This document shows positions 1 through 8,705 of a stretch of 59,289 nucleotides of DNA, in pieces. Source of the stretch: Arthrobacter sp. Bi83 (GTDB lineage: Bacteria; Actinomycetota; Actinomycetes; Actinomycetales; Micrococcaceae). The first letter of the stretch is position 1, and every line of letters begins with the position of its first letter. The stretch is taken from the NCBI RefSeq assembly GCF_918698095.1, contig NZ_CAKKLY010000029.1, forward strand, positions 1 to 59,289. Direction: 5' to 3'. The position numbers and the translations under genes are program-made. The notes under the pieces were generated by a model that was not told the DNA's origin, made no database searches, and saw only the letters and a list, made by a program, of their open reading frames with translations.

Positions 1-17
1 GATTTGAAGGACCCGTC

Positions 18-1175
18 ATGAAAAAGTATCTCTCCCCCACCGAGCTCAACTCCGCCCTCGCCCTCCGCGATCTCTCCGACCCGGCGGAAGGTCCCCACGC
101 TATGCAGTTGCTGCTCGACCGCATCACTACAGCCCTGGAGCGGCTGTGGAACATCGGTTCGGACACGCACCGTGCCAGCCCCCTGGTGGCCACCTCGGAC
201 AACTATGACCGGCTGGGGTATTCGGCTGGAGACGTCACCCGTGATTCGCGCTACTCCCGCCACGTCAGTCCCACCGTGATGCTGCGCAGCCACACATCGG
301 CCGGAGTTCCGGCGCTCCTGGACTCGCTCCGCGGGGAACTGGGCCACTACGACCGGCTGCACATCCTGCCAGGGCTGGTGTACCGGCGCGACGCGGCAGA
401 CCGCACTCACGTCGGCGCCCCGCACCAGGTTGATTTGTGGCGGATCAAGTCCCGCGGACTCCTGGGTGCCGGTGACCTCCAGACGATGATGGCCGCAGTG
501 GTGGAAGCTGTGCTGCCGGCCGCGGAGAATCCGGATGTGCAATGGCGTGCGACGCCGTCAACCCACAGCTACACCGCGGCAGGCCAGCAGCTGGATGTGC
601 TGGCCACCATGCCTGACGGCACCCGCGAATGGCTGGAGCTGGCGGAGTGCGGCCTGGTTGCGGCGCCGGTGCTCCGCGGTTCCGGCCTTGACCCGCGGCG
701 CTGGGCCGGACTGGCTCTGGGGATGGGTCTCGACCGGGCGCTCATGCTGAACAAAGGCGTCGGTGACATCCGCCTTCTGCGGTCCGGCATTCCCGCGGTC
801 CGGTCACAGCTCCTGGACCTGCAGCCGTACCGGGCCATTTCGGTGATGCCCGGTGTGAACCGGGACCTCTCCCTGGTCATCACCGACCCGGCCGACGCCG
901 ACGCCGAACTCCTGGGTGACGCCGCCCGCGCTGCGCTCGGCAGGGATGCAGATGTCCTCGCGGCCTTGGAAGTCAGGGCGGTGACGCCGACGGCGGAGCT
1001 GCCGCCGGCCGCCGTCGACCGTCTCCGCATCAGGCCCGGCCAGGTGAACGTGCTGCTGCGCCTCGTGCTGCAGCCTCTGGACCGGACGCTCACCCACACG
1101 GAGGCCAACGGGCTCCGCGACCGCGTCTATCTGGCGCTGCATCAGGGCCAAGTACTGGAACTGATCGCCGGATAA
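18..1175 (+). CDS. srmL: PheS-like class II aminoacyl-tRNA synthetase paralog fused to an FDX-ACB domain (SrmL-like)
   Basis: 385 aa. The core resembles the catalytic domain of phenylalanyl-tRNA synthetase alpha: a motif 2-like segment at residues 118-137 (VYRRDAADRTH) and a motif 3-like segment at 231-254 (GLALGMGLDR). The C terminus, from about residue 271 (MPGVNRDLSLVI), resembles the FDX-ACB anticodon-binding domain of PheT, so the layout recalls single-chain mitochondrial PheRS. A true two-subunit PheRS is presumably encoded elsewhere. I recall the NCBI family name 'PheS-related mystery ligase SrmL' for such proteins; the substrate is unknown. The ATG is preceded by GAAGGA. It stands alone, 88 bp ahead of a lipoprotein gene. 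Confidence 0.75.
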   Translation: MKKYLSPTELNSALALRDLSDPAEGPHAMQLLLDRITTALERLWNIGSDTHRASPLVATSDNYDRLGYSAGDVTRDSRYSRHVSPTVMLRSHTSAGVPALLDSLRGELGHYDRLHILPGLVYRRDAADRTHVGAPHQVDLWRIKSRGLLGAGDLQTMMAAVVEAVLPAAENPDVQWRATPSTHSYTAAGQQLDVLATMPDGTREWLELAECGLVAAPVLRGSGLDPRRWAGLALGMGLDRALMLNKGVGDIRLLRSGIPAVRSQLLDLQPYRAISVMPGVNRDLSLVITDPADADAELLGDAARAALGRDADVLAALEVRAVTPTAELPPAAVDRLRIRPGQVNVLLRLVLQPLDRTLTHTEANGLRDRVYLALHQGQVLELIAG

Positions 1176-1263
1176 CCGGCCGGAGGGGTGCCGCCAGGTG
1201 GGCTGACTCCGGAGGCGTCTGAAGGGGACGGAACCTTGGGCGTGCAGCAGGTAGGTTGGAGGC

Positions 1264-1707
1264 ATGGCTGAACGTTTCTCTTCGATGCTCCGTGTCCTGT
1301 CAGGGGCGGCTGCGGTTGCCTCCATCCTGCTGGCCGTGCCGGCCTGCTCACCCGTTGTGTCGATTGAAAACGCCGACGTTCCTGCATGGAAGGCCACCGC
1401 GCTGCCGTCTGCCGGCGGCACGGTCCTCGAGGATGCCGGCAAGATCCTCAACCGGGACCGGATCAACCAGGAGGCGGCCAGCGTTCCGGCCGGCCGCTAC
1501 ACGCTGACCGTGACCTGCGAAGGCGGAGGGAAGGCGTTCTTTGCCGTGTCGCTGGCGGGGAAGCCCATGGTGGACGCCGGGGCTGCGTGCAACGGCAGCC
1601 GCGAGATAACGAAGATCACGGTAGCCCAGCCGGGGCCGCTGGAGATCAGCGCGTCCAGCGTTGACGCCCCGCTGATTTACGCGTATCAGTTGGTGCCGGC
1701 GAAGTAG
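1264..1707 (+). CDS. Small putative lipoprotein, paralog of the next gene
   Basis: 147 aa of unknown function. The N terminus has a basic start, a hydrophobic stretch and a lipobox-like AVPAC with Cys28, which suggests export and lipidation, although Pro at -2 is unusual. The C-terminal half has a VPAGRYTLTVTC segment, a second Cys about 25 residues later and a final IYAYQLV strand. The same pattern occurs in the following gene (LPSGTYSLTLAC, a second Cys, and FAYRVSRI), so the two look like diverged tandem copies of one extracytoplasmic beta-rich domain. No enzyme motif is visible. Confidence 0.7.
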   Translation: MAERFSSMLRVLSGAAAVASILLAVPACSPVVSIENADVPAWKATALPSAGGTVLEDAGKILNRDRINQEAASVPAGRYTLTVTCEGGGKAFFAVSLAGKPMVDAGAACNGSREITKITVAQPGPLEISASSVDAPLIYAYQLVPAK

Positions 1708-1776
1708 CCGGCGCGCTTTTTCGGGGAGCTGCTTCCGCCTATGGCCTCGTGCCACCGGCGGGCATAAAGTCGGTGT

Positions 1777-2346
1777 ATGCCCTCTGTGCGGATGGTCTCC
1801 GTGCATCATCTCTTCAGGCGGGCACCGCGGGTGCCGCTGGTGCGGACCCCGGCAGCCGCCGTCGTGCTTTCCCTTGCGCTGGCTGCGGGTGCCTTTCTGA
1901 GCGGCTGCGAATACAGCTACGACGACGGCCGGGGCGAGCTGCCGGCCGGCACCTTCCCCGCCGTGACGGATCCGGCGCTGCCGCGGGACCCGCTGGAGAA
2001 CCTGCCCGTGGCCGGCGCCGAGCTCGATGCGTGGGCGAAGGAGGTACTGCCGGATGCAGAGGGGCAGGTTTTCCGCACCAGCTACGGGACTGTCGAGGGC
2101 GGGGAAGAGAAGACAGAGTCCACGGGACAACTGCCCAGCGGCACGTATTCCCTGACGCTCGCCTGCCGCAGCGAGCGGAGAGTCAGCTTCACGGTGCGCG
2201 ACTCCGAGTTCGCCCTCGTGGACCTGAGCCTGCGCTGCGGGACGTCACGGGTCAATGTGGTGCACGTGTCGAAGGATTCAGTGCTGCACGTGACCGTGGA
2301 GGCGAGGGACGACGCCAACTTCGCCTACCGCGTTAGCCGGATCTGA
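1777..2346 (+). CDS. Putative lipoprotein, paralog of the preceding gene
   Basis: 189 aa of unknown function. A hydrophobic segment at residues 25-43 ends in a good lipobox (LSGC, Cys44), so the mature protein should be anchored on the outer face of the membrane. An acidic, Pro-rich linker follows. The C-terminal domain shares the LPxGxYxLTxxC pattern and the second Cys with the upstream neighbour. An internal ATG five codons downstream is an alternative start. It converges on trhO with about 50 bp between the stops and no obvious terminator. Confidence 0.7.
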   Translation: MPSVRMVSVHHLFRRAPRVPLVRTPAAAVVLSLALAAGAFLSGCEYSYDDGRGELPAGTFPAVTDPALPRDPLENLPVAGAELDAWAKEVLPDAEGQVFRTSYGTVEGGEEKTESTGQLPSGTYSLTLACRSERRVSFTVRDSEFALVDLSLRCGTSRVNVVHVSKDSVLHVTVEARDDANFAYRVSRI

Positions 2347-2396
2347 CCGGGGCTTCCGGCCGTCCGGCAGCGCAGCTGTAAGGCGCCCCGCAGCCG

Positions 2397-3290
2397 TCAG
2401 GCAGCGCAGCCATCCGGGCAGCGCAGGGTCTCGGGGCTGGAGGCGCACTCGGCGCAGTACAGCGTGAGCGTGCGACAGCTCAGGTTGGAGCAGTTTTCGA
2501 ACTTGCTGGTGGGCGCGGCGCAGCGGACACACTCGCCGACGGTCTTGGCATCTTCGCTGAATTCAAGATGCATCCGCTTGTCGAAGACGTACAGCGAGCC
2601 CTCCCACAGGCCCTGGTCCTTGAACGTTTCGCCATACCGGACGATGCCGCCGTCGAGCTGGTAAACCTCCTTGAATCCGCGGTTCACCATGAGGCTGGAG
2701 AGCACCTCGCAGCGGATTCCGCCGGTGCAGTAGGTGACTACCGGCTTGTCCTTGATGGAGTCGTACTTGCCGGACTCTAGTTCCTTGATGAAATCGTGGG
2801 TGGTGGCGACGTCCGGGACAATCGCGTCCTTGAATTTTCCGATCTGCGCCTCGAACGCATTACGGCCGTCGAAGAAAACGACGTCCTCGCCGTTCTCCTT
2901 CTTCGCGTCCACCAGTTCGTGGAGTTCCTCCGGCTTGAGGTGCGTTCCGCCGCCCACGACGCCGTTTTCGTCGACCCTCAGCTCGCCCGGGGCGCCGAAG
3001 GAGACGACCTCGTCGCGGACCTTGACGCTCAGCCGCGGAAAGTCATCGGCCCCGCCCTCCGACCATTTCACGTCGACGCCGTGGAACCCCTTGTATTCGC
3101 GAGTCGTCTTCACGTACTGCTTGACGGCGTTGAGCTCACCGCCCACGGTGGCGTTGATGCCGTCCTTGGAAATCAGGATGCGTCCCGTCAGCCCCAGCTT
3201 CTCGCAGAGGGCGCGCTGCCAGAGCCTGACGGCGTCGGGGTCAGCGATGGGGGTAAAGCCGTAAAAGAGCACGATTCGGTTCAAAGCCAC
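2397..3290 (-). CDS. trhO: tRNA uridine(34) hydroxylase TrhO (rhodanese family, YceA/UPF0176)
   Basis: 297 aa from the chosen GTG, giving [12 protein letters not shown], the usual family N terminus. The frame continues upstream to 3401 but that extension looks non-coding. The family performs O2-dependent hydroxylation of U34 in tRNA during cmo5U/mo5U synthesis. A rhodanese domain spans about 123-215 with the active loop YCTGGIRC (first Cys about residue 188). The C terminus is rich in cysteine pairs (CVRC, CSNLSC, CAEC), probably a zinc site, as in family members. No clear ribosome site precedes the GTG; a TTG two codons later is possible, and a leaderless transcript cannot be excluded. Confidence 0.88.
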   Translation of the reverse strand: MALNRIVLFYGFTPIADPDAVRLWQRALCEKLGLTGRILISKDGINATVGGELNAVKQYVKTTREYKGFHGVDVKWSEGGADDFPRLSVKVRDEVVSFGAPGELRVDENGVVGGGTHLKPEELHELVDAKKENGEDVVFFDGRNAFEAQIGKFKDAIVPDVATTHDFIKELESGKYDSIKDKPVVTYCTGGIRCEVLSSLMVNRGFKEVYQLDGGIVRYGETFKDQGLWEGSLYVFDKRMHLEFSEDAKTVGECVRCAAPTSKFENCSNLSCRTLTLYCAECASSPETLRCPDGCAA

Positions 3291-3441
3291 GTATTTAAGG
3301 GTACTGGCTGCGGGGAAGGCAGCGGAATCGGAGGTGCGGGGCGGGGACGCCGTCGCGGTGCAGCCGGCTTCACCGATCACAATTGCATAAGCAAGTGTCA
3401 AAGCCCTGTTACTTGTGACAACGCTGGAATAGTCTCATCAC

Positions 3442-4134
3442 ATGACGCCAGAAGCCATGGTTGGAGACATCACTCATCTGCTGGAAGTCTGGGTAGCTGG
3501 CTGGGCTGGTTGCCGGGGCTATGAGACGCGCACTGAGGGGCGCTTTCCTGCCGCCCTGCGCGCAGACACTACCGGGGACTGGGAATATTTCGCTTCCGAT
3601 CCCTCCGACACCGAGTTCGCCACGCTGGCAGCCACGACGGCCGAGGCGCCGGCACGGGTGCTTACCATCCTGACCAATGACGTTGGTCGCTACAAAGTCC
3701 TGGCACAGCAGCATGGGCTGAATGTGACATCAGCGTCCCAGAGCATGATGGTGGTGGACATGGAGACCCAGGACGCCGAGGATCCGTGGCTTTCCGACGA
3801 CGAACTGAAACTGGAAACATCCGAGTCCAACGGCGTGCACCATGCTGTGGTGCGGGCAGGCGATGCCCTCGCAGCCAGCGGACAGGTGTGCGTCATCAAC
3901 GGGACCGCAGTCTTCGACAAGATCGTGACAGAGCCGGACTTCCAGCGCCGTGGACTGGGCAGCTTCATCATGAAGGCCCTCGCTGCCCAAGCGTTTGCGC
4001 ACGATGTGGAAGACGGCCTGCTGCTTGCCTCACTGGACGGGCAAAAGCTGTATTCACACCTTGGCTGGACCTCGGTGTGCCATGTCCTGTTGCTCTCTGC
4101 CTCCAACGAGGGCGCCGACCTCTCGGTGGCCTGA
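3442..4134 (+). CDS. GNAT family N-acetyltransferase
   Basis: 230 aa. The C-terminal half carries the acetyl-CoA-binding motif A: VTEPDFQRRGLGSFIM at about residues 161-176, followed by a helix and the SHLGW ending typical of GNAT folds. The N-terminal half is less conserved and may form a partial second GNAT repeat. The acceptor is unknown. The gene is divergent from trhO across about 150 bp. The ATG has no strong ribosome site; a second in-frame ATG lies at 3457. A 20-bp tandem repeat and the helicase gene follow. Confidence 0.8.
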   Translation: MTPEAMVGDITHLLEVWVAGWAGCRGYETRTEGRFPAALRADTTGDWEYFASDPSDTEFATLAATTAEAPARVLTILTNDVGRYKVLAQQHGLNVTSASQSMMVVDMETQDAEDPWLSDDELKLETSESNGVHHAVVRAGDALAASGQVCVINGTAVFDKIVTEPDFQRRGLGSFIMKALAAQAFAHDVEDGLLLASLDGQKLYSHLGWTSVCHVLLLSASNEGADLSVA

Positions 4135-4162
4135 CGCTTCTCTTGATCTGACGGCGGTGCCC

Positions 4163-4202
4163 GCATTCGCGTGCTGATTCTTGCATTCCCGTGCTGATTT
4201 TT
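4163..4202 (+). repeat. Two-copy 20-bp tandem repeat between GNAT and helicase genes
   Basis: Positions 4163-4182 and 4183-4202 are near-identical 20-mers (GCATTCGCGTGCTGATTCTT and GCATTCCCGTGCTGATTTTT; two differences). They end about 20 bp before the helicase GTG, so they lie in its leader. It looks like a slippage duplication; no function is claimed. Confidence 0.85.
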
Positions 4203-4224
4203 GCGCGGGTGAAAGAATATTGGG

Positions 4225-6621
4225 GTGAACCCCCATGACTCGCTGATTCCCCTGCTGGGCCGCGGCCCGGACCCGGAACAGCTGCGGCATGTGCGGACCA
4301 TCCCGGCGCGCGCGGCTGTGCACGAGCCGTGGCCGGAGTGGGCCCATCCTGAGGTCGTGGCTGCGTACGGCAAACTGGGCATCCACCAGCCGTACCGGCA
4401 TCAGATCCAGGCGGCCAACATCGCGCACGCCGGCGAACATGTGGTGATAGCTACGGGCACGGCCTCCGGAAAGTCGCTCGCCTACCAGCTCCCGGCCCTG
4501 GACGCGATCCACCGCTCAGAACTGCGTGTCCTCTCCGAGCCTGGCAAGATCCATGACGATGGCGCCGTGACGCTGTATTTGTCCCCGACCAAGGCGCTGG
4601 CAGCGGACCAACTCGCAGCCATCCGCTCGCTGAAGCTGCCCACCGTCAGGGCAGAAACCTACGACGGCGACACGGACCCGGCCTCACGGCGCTGGATCAG
4701 GGACCACGCCAATTTCATCCTGGCCAACCCGGACATGTTGCACTTCGGGATCCTGCCCAACCATGCCTGGTGGGCGGGGTTCTTCCGGCGGCTGCGTTAC
4801 GTAATCGTCGACGAGGCACACAGCTACCGCGGCGTTTTCGGTTCCCATGTGGCCAACCTGATGCGCCGCCTCCGGCGTATCTGCGCCTATTACGCCGGCG
4901 CTTCTTCCCCCGGCCCGGTCTTCATTGCGGCGTCTGCCACGGCTTCTGAACCGGAAACGTCCTTTGGCAGGCTCATCGGCGCCCCGGTCCGGGCTGTCTC
5001 AGAAGATTCCTCACCGCACGGTTCCACCACCGTGGCGTTCTGGGAACCGGCCCTGACTGAGGTGCGGGGCGAGAACGGTGCCAAGGAACGCCGGACGGCA
5101 GTGGCCGAGACCGCAGACCTGCTGGCGAACCTCGTCTCATCCCGGATCCGGACCATCGCCTTCATCAAGTCCAGGCGCGGCGCGGAAACCATTTCCTCCA
5201 TCACCAAGCGGCTCCTCGATGAAGTCGATCCCAGCCTGCCCCAGAGGGTTGCCGCCTACCGTTCGGGCTACCTTCCGGAGGAACGGCGTGCCTTGGAAAA
5301 GGCATTGCGGTCCGGCCAACTGCTTGGCATCTCCAGCACGTCGGCCCTAGAGCTGGGCATCGACATCTCAGGGCTGGACGCGGTGCTCGTAGCCGGCTGG
5401 CCGGGAACCAGGGCATCCCTCTTCCAGCAGATCGGCAGGGCGGGGCGCGCCGGACAGGATGCCATCGCCGCGTTTGTGGCCAGCGATGACCCGCTGGACA
5501 CGTATTTGGTGAACCATCCTGAGGCGATCTTCGATGTGTCGGTTGAGGCCACGGTGTTTGATCCGTCGAATCCGTATGTGCTGGGCCCCCACCTGTGCGC
5601 AGCAGCAGCCGAACTACCGTTGGGGGTTGCGGAGCTGCCTCTGTTCGGCGGCACCGCAGAGAAACTGCTCGGTCAGCTAGTGGCGCAGGGTTATCTGCGG
5701 AGGCGCCCTGCCGGCTGGTTCTGGACGCACCCGCAGGGCGCGGCTGCCATGGTGAACCTGCGGGCCGACGGAGGCGGTCCGGTAAGTATCGTGGACGCCG
5801 ATACCGGATCCCTGCTGGGGACCATGGATTCGCCGCAGACCCACTACCAGGCCCATACCGGAGCCATCTACGTTCATCAGGGCGACAGCTACGTCGTGGA
5901 GGACCTAAACGAGGACGATCACTGTGTTGTGGTGCGGCGCGCGAACCCGGACTACTACACCACGGCCCGGGACATAACGCAGATCGAGGTGCTTGAGACC
6001 GAGCGCACGGCCCAGTGGGGCGACGTCGCCGTGCATTTCGGCGATGTGAAGGTGACGACTCAAGTGGTCTCTTTTCAGCGCAAGGCCCTGATTTCGAATG
6101 AGGTCCTTGGCGAGGAACCCTTGGAACTCGGGGCACGGGACCTTTTTACCAAGGCGGTCTGGTTCGTCATGGACAACCGGTCCCTGACAGGTGCCGGCCT
6201 GATCGAGGCACAGTTCCCCGGCGCGCTCCATGCAGCAGAACATGCAGCCATCGGACTCCTGCCCCTCGTGGCGTCCAGCGACCGCTGGGACATCGGGGGC
6301 GTCTCCACAGCGATCCACGCCGACACGGGCGTGCCCACGATTTTTGTGTACGACGGGCATCCCGGCGGTGCAGGCTTTGCGGAACGGGGCTTCGAGAAGG
6401 CCAAGGTGTGGCTTGCCGCGACCAGGGACGCCATCAAGGCCTGCGAATGCGAGTCCGGCTGCCCGTCCTGCGTTCAGTCCCCCAAATGCGGCAACAAGAA
6501 CAATCCACTGGACAAGGACGCAGCCGTCACATTGATTGACGTTCTGTTGCGGGATGCAAAGGAGTCCGCTGCCCCGCCCGAGGCGTATGCCGCGAGTGCT
6601 GTCGTGCCAACCGCGGGCTAA
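4225..6621 (+). CDS. DEAD/DEAH-box helicase with DUF1998 C-terminal domain (MrfA/YprA-like; tad-neighbourhood helicase)
   Basis: 798 aa superfamily 2 helicase. Walker A is ATGTASGKS at residues 76-84 and the DEAH box (VDEAH) is at 195-199. A helicase C-terminal domain with an IGRAGRAG motif VI follows. The last 100 residues form a DUF1998 region with a Cys cluster (CECESGC, CPSC) around 740-758, probably binding metal as in MrfA, a Bacillus helicase of mitomycin repair. Such genes sit beside tad loci across Actinobacteria (TIGR03817-type 'helicase/secretion neighborhood'; Rv3649 in M. tuberculosis). GTG start. Its 3' end overlaps the convergent tad operon by 4 bp. Confidence 0.9.
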   Translation: MNPHDSLIPLLGRGPDPEQLRHVRTIPARAAVHEPWPEWAHPEVVAAYGKLGIHQPYRHQIQAANIAHAGEHVVIATGTASGKSLAYQLPALDAIHRSELRVLSEPGKIHDDGAVTLYLSPTKALAADQLAAIRSLKLPTVRAETYDGDTDPASRRWIRDHANFILANPDMLHFGILPNHAWWAGFFRRLRYVIVDEAHSYRGVFGSHVANLMRRLRRICAYYAGASSPGPVFIAASATASEPETSFGRLIGAPVRAVSEDSSPHGSTTVAFWEPALTEVRGENGAKERRTAVAETADLLANLVSSRIRTIAFIKSRRGAETISSITKRLLDEVDPSLPQRVAAYRSGYLPEERRALEKALRSGQLLGISSTSALELGIDISGLDAVLVAGWPGTRASLFQQIGRAGRAGQDAIAAFVASDDPLDTYLVNHPEAIFDVSVEATVFDPSNPYVLGPHLCAAAAELPLGVAELPLFGGTAEKLLGQLVAQGYLRRRPAGWFWTHPQGAAAMVNLRADGGGPVSIVDADTGSLLGTMDSPQTHYQAHTGAIYVHQGDSYVVEDLNEDDHCVVVRRANPDYYTTARDITQIEVLETERTAQWGDVAVHFGDVKVTTQVVSFQRKALISNEVLGEEPLELGARDLFTKAVWFVMDNRSLTGAGLIEAQFPGALHAAEHAAIGLLPLVASSDRWDIGGVSTAIHADTGVPTIFVYDGHPGGAGFAERGFEKAKVWLAATRDAIKACECESGCPSCVQSPKCGNKNNPLDKDAAVTLIDVLLRDAKESAAPPEAYAASAVVPTAG

Positions 6622-6986
6622 GGCGGCGGCCCCGCCCGGGCCCGCCCGGCTGCTGATCCGAGGATGGTGCCGGCCGTAAGTTGGGTGTGGACTTCGACGG
6701 ATTGACCACCTTCCTCAGCGCAGCTGAGCAGCCTGGCCCCGTGCCGGCCTGCTACCTCTGCAGCAAGAATGCATGGTTCACCCGCCGTCACGCCGCGCAG
6801 TGCATCCGCTGCTGCCAGAGCCGCGAGGTCGGCCGCGGCTGCCGCTTTGGAGGCCATCACGGCCGACTGCGCCAGCAGGAGCAGCATGGACATGGCCAGG
6901 ATGACCACCATGCCTAGACCCGCTGCGAGCACTGTGCCGGACCCCCGCTCGGAATCAGGCTCCTCCGCCTGCTGACGCCGCTTCAC
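6618..6986 (-). CDS. TadE/G-like pilus-locus protein (Rv3654c-like)
   Basis: 122 aa and last gene of the tad operon. A charged N terminus is followed by an N-terminal hydrophobic segment (residues about 17-40, GSGTVLAAGLGMVVILAMS) of the TadE/TadG pseudopilin type, an Ala-rich helix (AAAADLAALAAADAL) and one Cys pair. It matches the TIGR03816-type TadE-like proteins of the helicase/secretion neighbourhood. The start ATG overlaps the stop of the upstream TadE gene (ATGA at 6983-6986), implying translational coupling. Confidence 0.8.
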   Translation of the reverse strand: MKRRQQAEEPDSERGSGTVLAAGLGMVVILAMSMLLLLAQSAVMASKAAAAADLAALAAADALRGVTAGEPCILAAEVAGRHGARLLSCAEEGGQSVEVHTQLTAGTILGSAAGRARAGPPP

Positions 6987-7465
6987 TCCGGTCTCCTTAT
7001 AGTCGTTTGTTTCTCCGGGCCCCCTGGCTTGCCTTCGAGTCTCCCCGGTGTCCGGGTGGACTCCGCCGTTTCAGCACGGGCCTCGGCCTTCGCCGTCAGT
7101 GTCCAGGGCACTACGTTTCCCATAGGCCCTGCCATCCGTACCGACACGGTCACGCTCAGCCATTCGCCCCCGGTGTCCACAACGGAAGAGGCCGAGCCGC
7201 CGGCCAGCTTTCGGACAATTACATCGATGGCAGCAGGATCCTCTCCGCGGGCAAGTGCTCGGGCGCCGGCCCTGGCCGCCTCCTCCAGCCGGAGTTGCGT
7301 GACCCCCGCCGCAGACCCAGCCAGAAGCATAGTCAGCAGCATCAGGACAGCAGGCAGTGCGACCGCGAATTCAGCCGTCACGGCCCCGCGGTTGTTCGTT
7401 TTGCGGCTGCCGTTTGTGCTGCTCTCCGTCGCAACAGGTGGCGGGGTCTGCGGCAGGAGCCTCAC
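6983..7465 (-). CDS. TadE family pseudopilin
   Basis: 160 aa. After a short basic leader, the segment RGAVTAEFAVALPAVLMLLTMLL is the TadE signature: a class III prepilin-like G/A-V-T-A-E-F motif and a membrane helix. The C-terminal part is a small extracellular beta domain. The GTG start at 7465 is chosen because it overlaps the stop of the DUF4244 gene (GTGA, 7462-7465), although the frame is open far upstream to 7951. TadE proteins are thought to be minor pilus components or assembly helpers. Confidence 0.8.
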   Translation of the reverse strand: MRLLPQTPPPVATESSTNGSRKTNNRGAVTAEFAVALPAVLMLLTMLLAGSAAGVTQLRLEEAARAGARALARGEDPAAIDVIVRKLAGGSASSVVDTGGEWLSVTVSVRMAGPMGNVVPWTLTAKAEARAETAESTRTPGRLEGKPGGPEKQTTIRRPE

Positions 7466-7746
7466 GGCAAGGCCAGCGCCGTGCGGATCAGGTTGAGCAG
7501 GAAACCGCGGACTTCGTCGCTGCGCAGGATGAACACCAGAAGCCCGGCGAATCCGACTGCGGCCAGCGTGGCTATGGCGTACTCCGCCGTCGCCATTCCG
7601 GCATCCGAGCCCATCAGGCGCCGCCGCGGGCGCATCTTCACCCGGGGCGCTGCGCTGGCTCCAGGGTAAATTTCCCGGACCCCGGCCTCGTTGCCTTCCT
7701 GACGTGCAGGCTGGGCTCCGCCGAGATTGTTTTGATTCAGGGACAT
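7462..7746 (-). CDS. DUF4244 protein, putative Flp-type major pilin
   Basis: 94 aa. A basic N-terminal leader (MRPRRRLMGSDAGMATAEYAIA) leads into one hydrophobic helix. The G-M-A-T-A-E-Y motif resembles Flp pilin processing sites with the conserved Glu at +5, and the protein matches DUF4244 (Rv3656c in M. tuberculosis). It has a good AGGAAG ribosome site. Its position between tadC and tadE makes it the likely structural pilin. No prepilin peptidase gene lies in the window, so processing must rely on one elsewhere. Confidence 0.82.
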   Translation of the reverse strand: MSLNQNNLGGAQPARQEGNEAGVREIYPGASAAPRVKMRPRRRLMGSDAGMATAEYAIATLAAVGFAGLLVFILRSDEVRGFLLNLIRTALALP

Positions 7747-7865
7747 AAGTCTTCCTTTCTGCTTGGCCGGCGGTCTTGCCGGCTACTCCGACTGTTCCGG
7801 GTGGCGGGCCGACCGGTAAGTGAGAAATTGGCCTAAGTGGAAAAGCGGTGGCCGGGCCACCTTGT

Positions 7866-7895
7866 GGAGGGAAAGTGTCCGGCGGAGGGAAAGTG
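7866..7895 (-). repeat. 18-bp period direct repeat downstream of tadC
   Basis: GGAGGGAAAGTG occurs at 7866-7877 and 7884-7895. It lies in the 239-bp gap between tadC and the DUF4244 gene, which holds no gene I can support, just beyond the 34-bp repeats. Confidence 0.7.
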
Positions 7896-7922
7896 CTGGC
7901 GCAGGAAACGTAGGCGCCCGGG

Positions 7923-8014
7923 TTCCCGAGGGCACCAGCGCGAGCAGGCACTCACGTTCCCGAGGGCACCAGCGCGAGCAGGCACTCACGTTCCCGAGGG
8001 CACCAGCGCGAGCA
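7923..8014 (-). repeat. 34-bp tandem repeat derived from the 3' end of tadC
   Basis: Two full 34-bp units start at 7923 and 7957, and a third, 24-bp partial unit starts at 7991. The third copy is the coding 3' end of tadC (last codons LALVPSGT), and the tadC stop lies inside the repeat unit. The two distal copies are therefore untranslated duplicates of the gene end. Identical copies suggest recent slippage. Confidence 0.9.
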
Positions 8015-8600
8015 ACACCGGGACCACTCCCAGACAGATGAATGCCGGGAGGGAGCACAGACCAAGGGGGATCACGAGCTTGACGCTGAGGGACGCTGCG
8101 CGTTTTTCAGCGGACCGGAACCTCTCACGGCGCATCCTGGCAGCCTGGGCGTAAAGGATCGCGGAAGACGGCGCGCCAGTCAGCGCGGCAAACCCCAAGG
8201 CGTCGCGAAGTGCCAGTATCTCCGCTGAATGCCCCTCTGAGCTCCGCCACGACGTCTCCCAATCCGCCCCGATGGCCAAGGCTGCAACCACAGGCCTCAG
8301 GGACCTGCTGTACTCCGCGGAGGCAGCTGCCGCCACAAGCTCCAGGGACCGTCCGATTCCTGATCCCGCATCGAGCATGGCGGCGATCAGTTCAAGCATC
8401 ATCGCCGTGTCACGCAGACCGGGCTCCGGCCCTGAAAAACTCGTCCTTCCCGAGCTCTCATGGGATCTCTCGCCGTCCAGCAACACCCCGACCTTGGAGA
8501 GCAGCCGTCTTCGCGCGCGTGAGTGGCCCGTTAAGGCGAGCGCAGCGGCGAAAGCCAGCAGCGCGGCCATCAGCACGGCGGAAAGCATCGGCCCCGTCAT
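7986..8600 (-). CDS. TadC-like type II secretion F domain membrane protein
   Basis: 204 aa, short compared with proteobacterial TadC. An N-terminal helix (residues 6-24) is followed by a cytoplasmic T2SSF-like domain (LELIAAMLDAGSGIGRSLELVA; ALGFAALTGAPSSA) and a C-terminal hydrophobic hairpin (VIPLGLCSLPAFICLGVVPVLLALV). It should form the inner-membrane platform of the Tad machine with TadB and TadA. A 105-bp gap separates it from tadB, unlike the overlapping genes before it. Its last codons lie in a 34-bp tandem repeat. Confidence 0.8.
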   Translation of the reverse strand: MTGPMLSAVLMAALLAFAAALALTGHSRARRRLLSKVGVLLDGERSHESSGRTSFSGPEPGLRDTAMMLELIAAMLDAGSGIGRSLELVAAAASAEYSRSLRPVVAALAIGADWETSWRSSEGHSAEILALRDALGFAALTGAPSSAILYAQAARMRRERFRSAEKRAASLSVKLVIPLGLCSLPAFICLGVVPVLLALVPSGT

Positions 8601-8705
8601 GCCCGTAGCCCCGTCACTCCAGCGGTCCTGTCACTGGGCCGGCATCGGCGTCCGTGCCACTTCCCCGACCAATCAACGCGACGGCGTCGTCAAGCCGCGG
8701 CGCCA

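Noticed and set aside
7923..8014. 34-bp repeats as a CRISPR or attachment site
   Set aside because: The copies are directly adjacent without spacers and derive from the tadC 3' end; no integrase gene is nearby.
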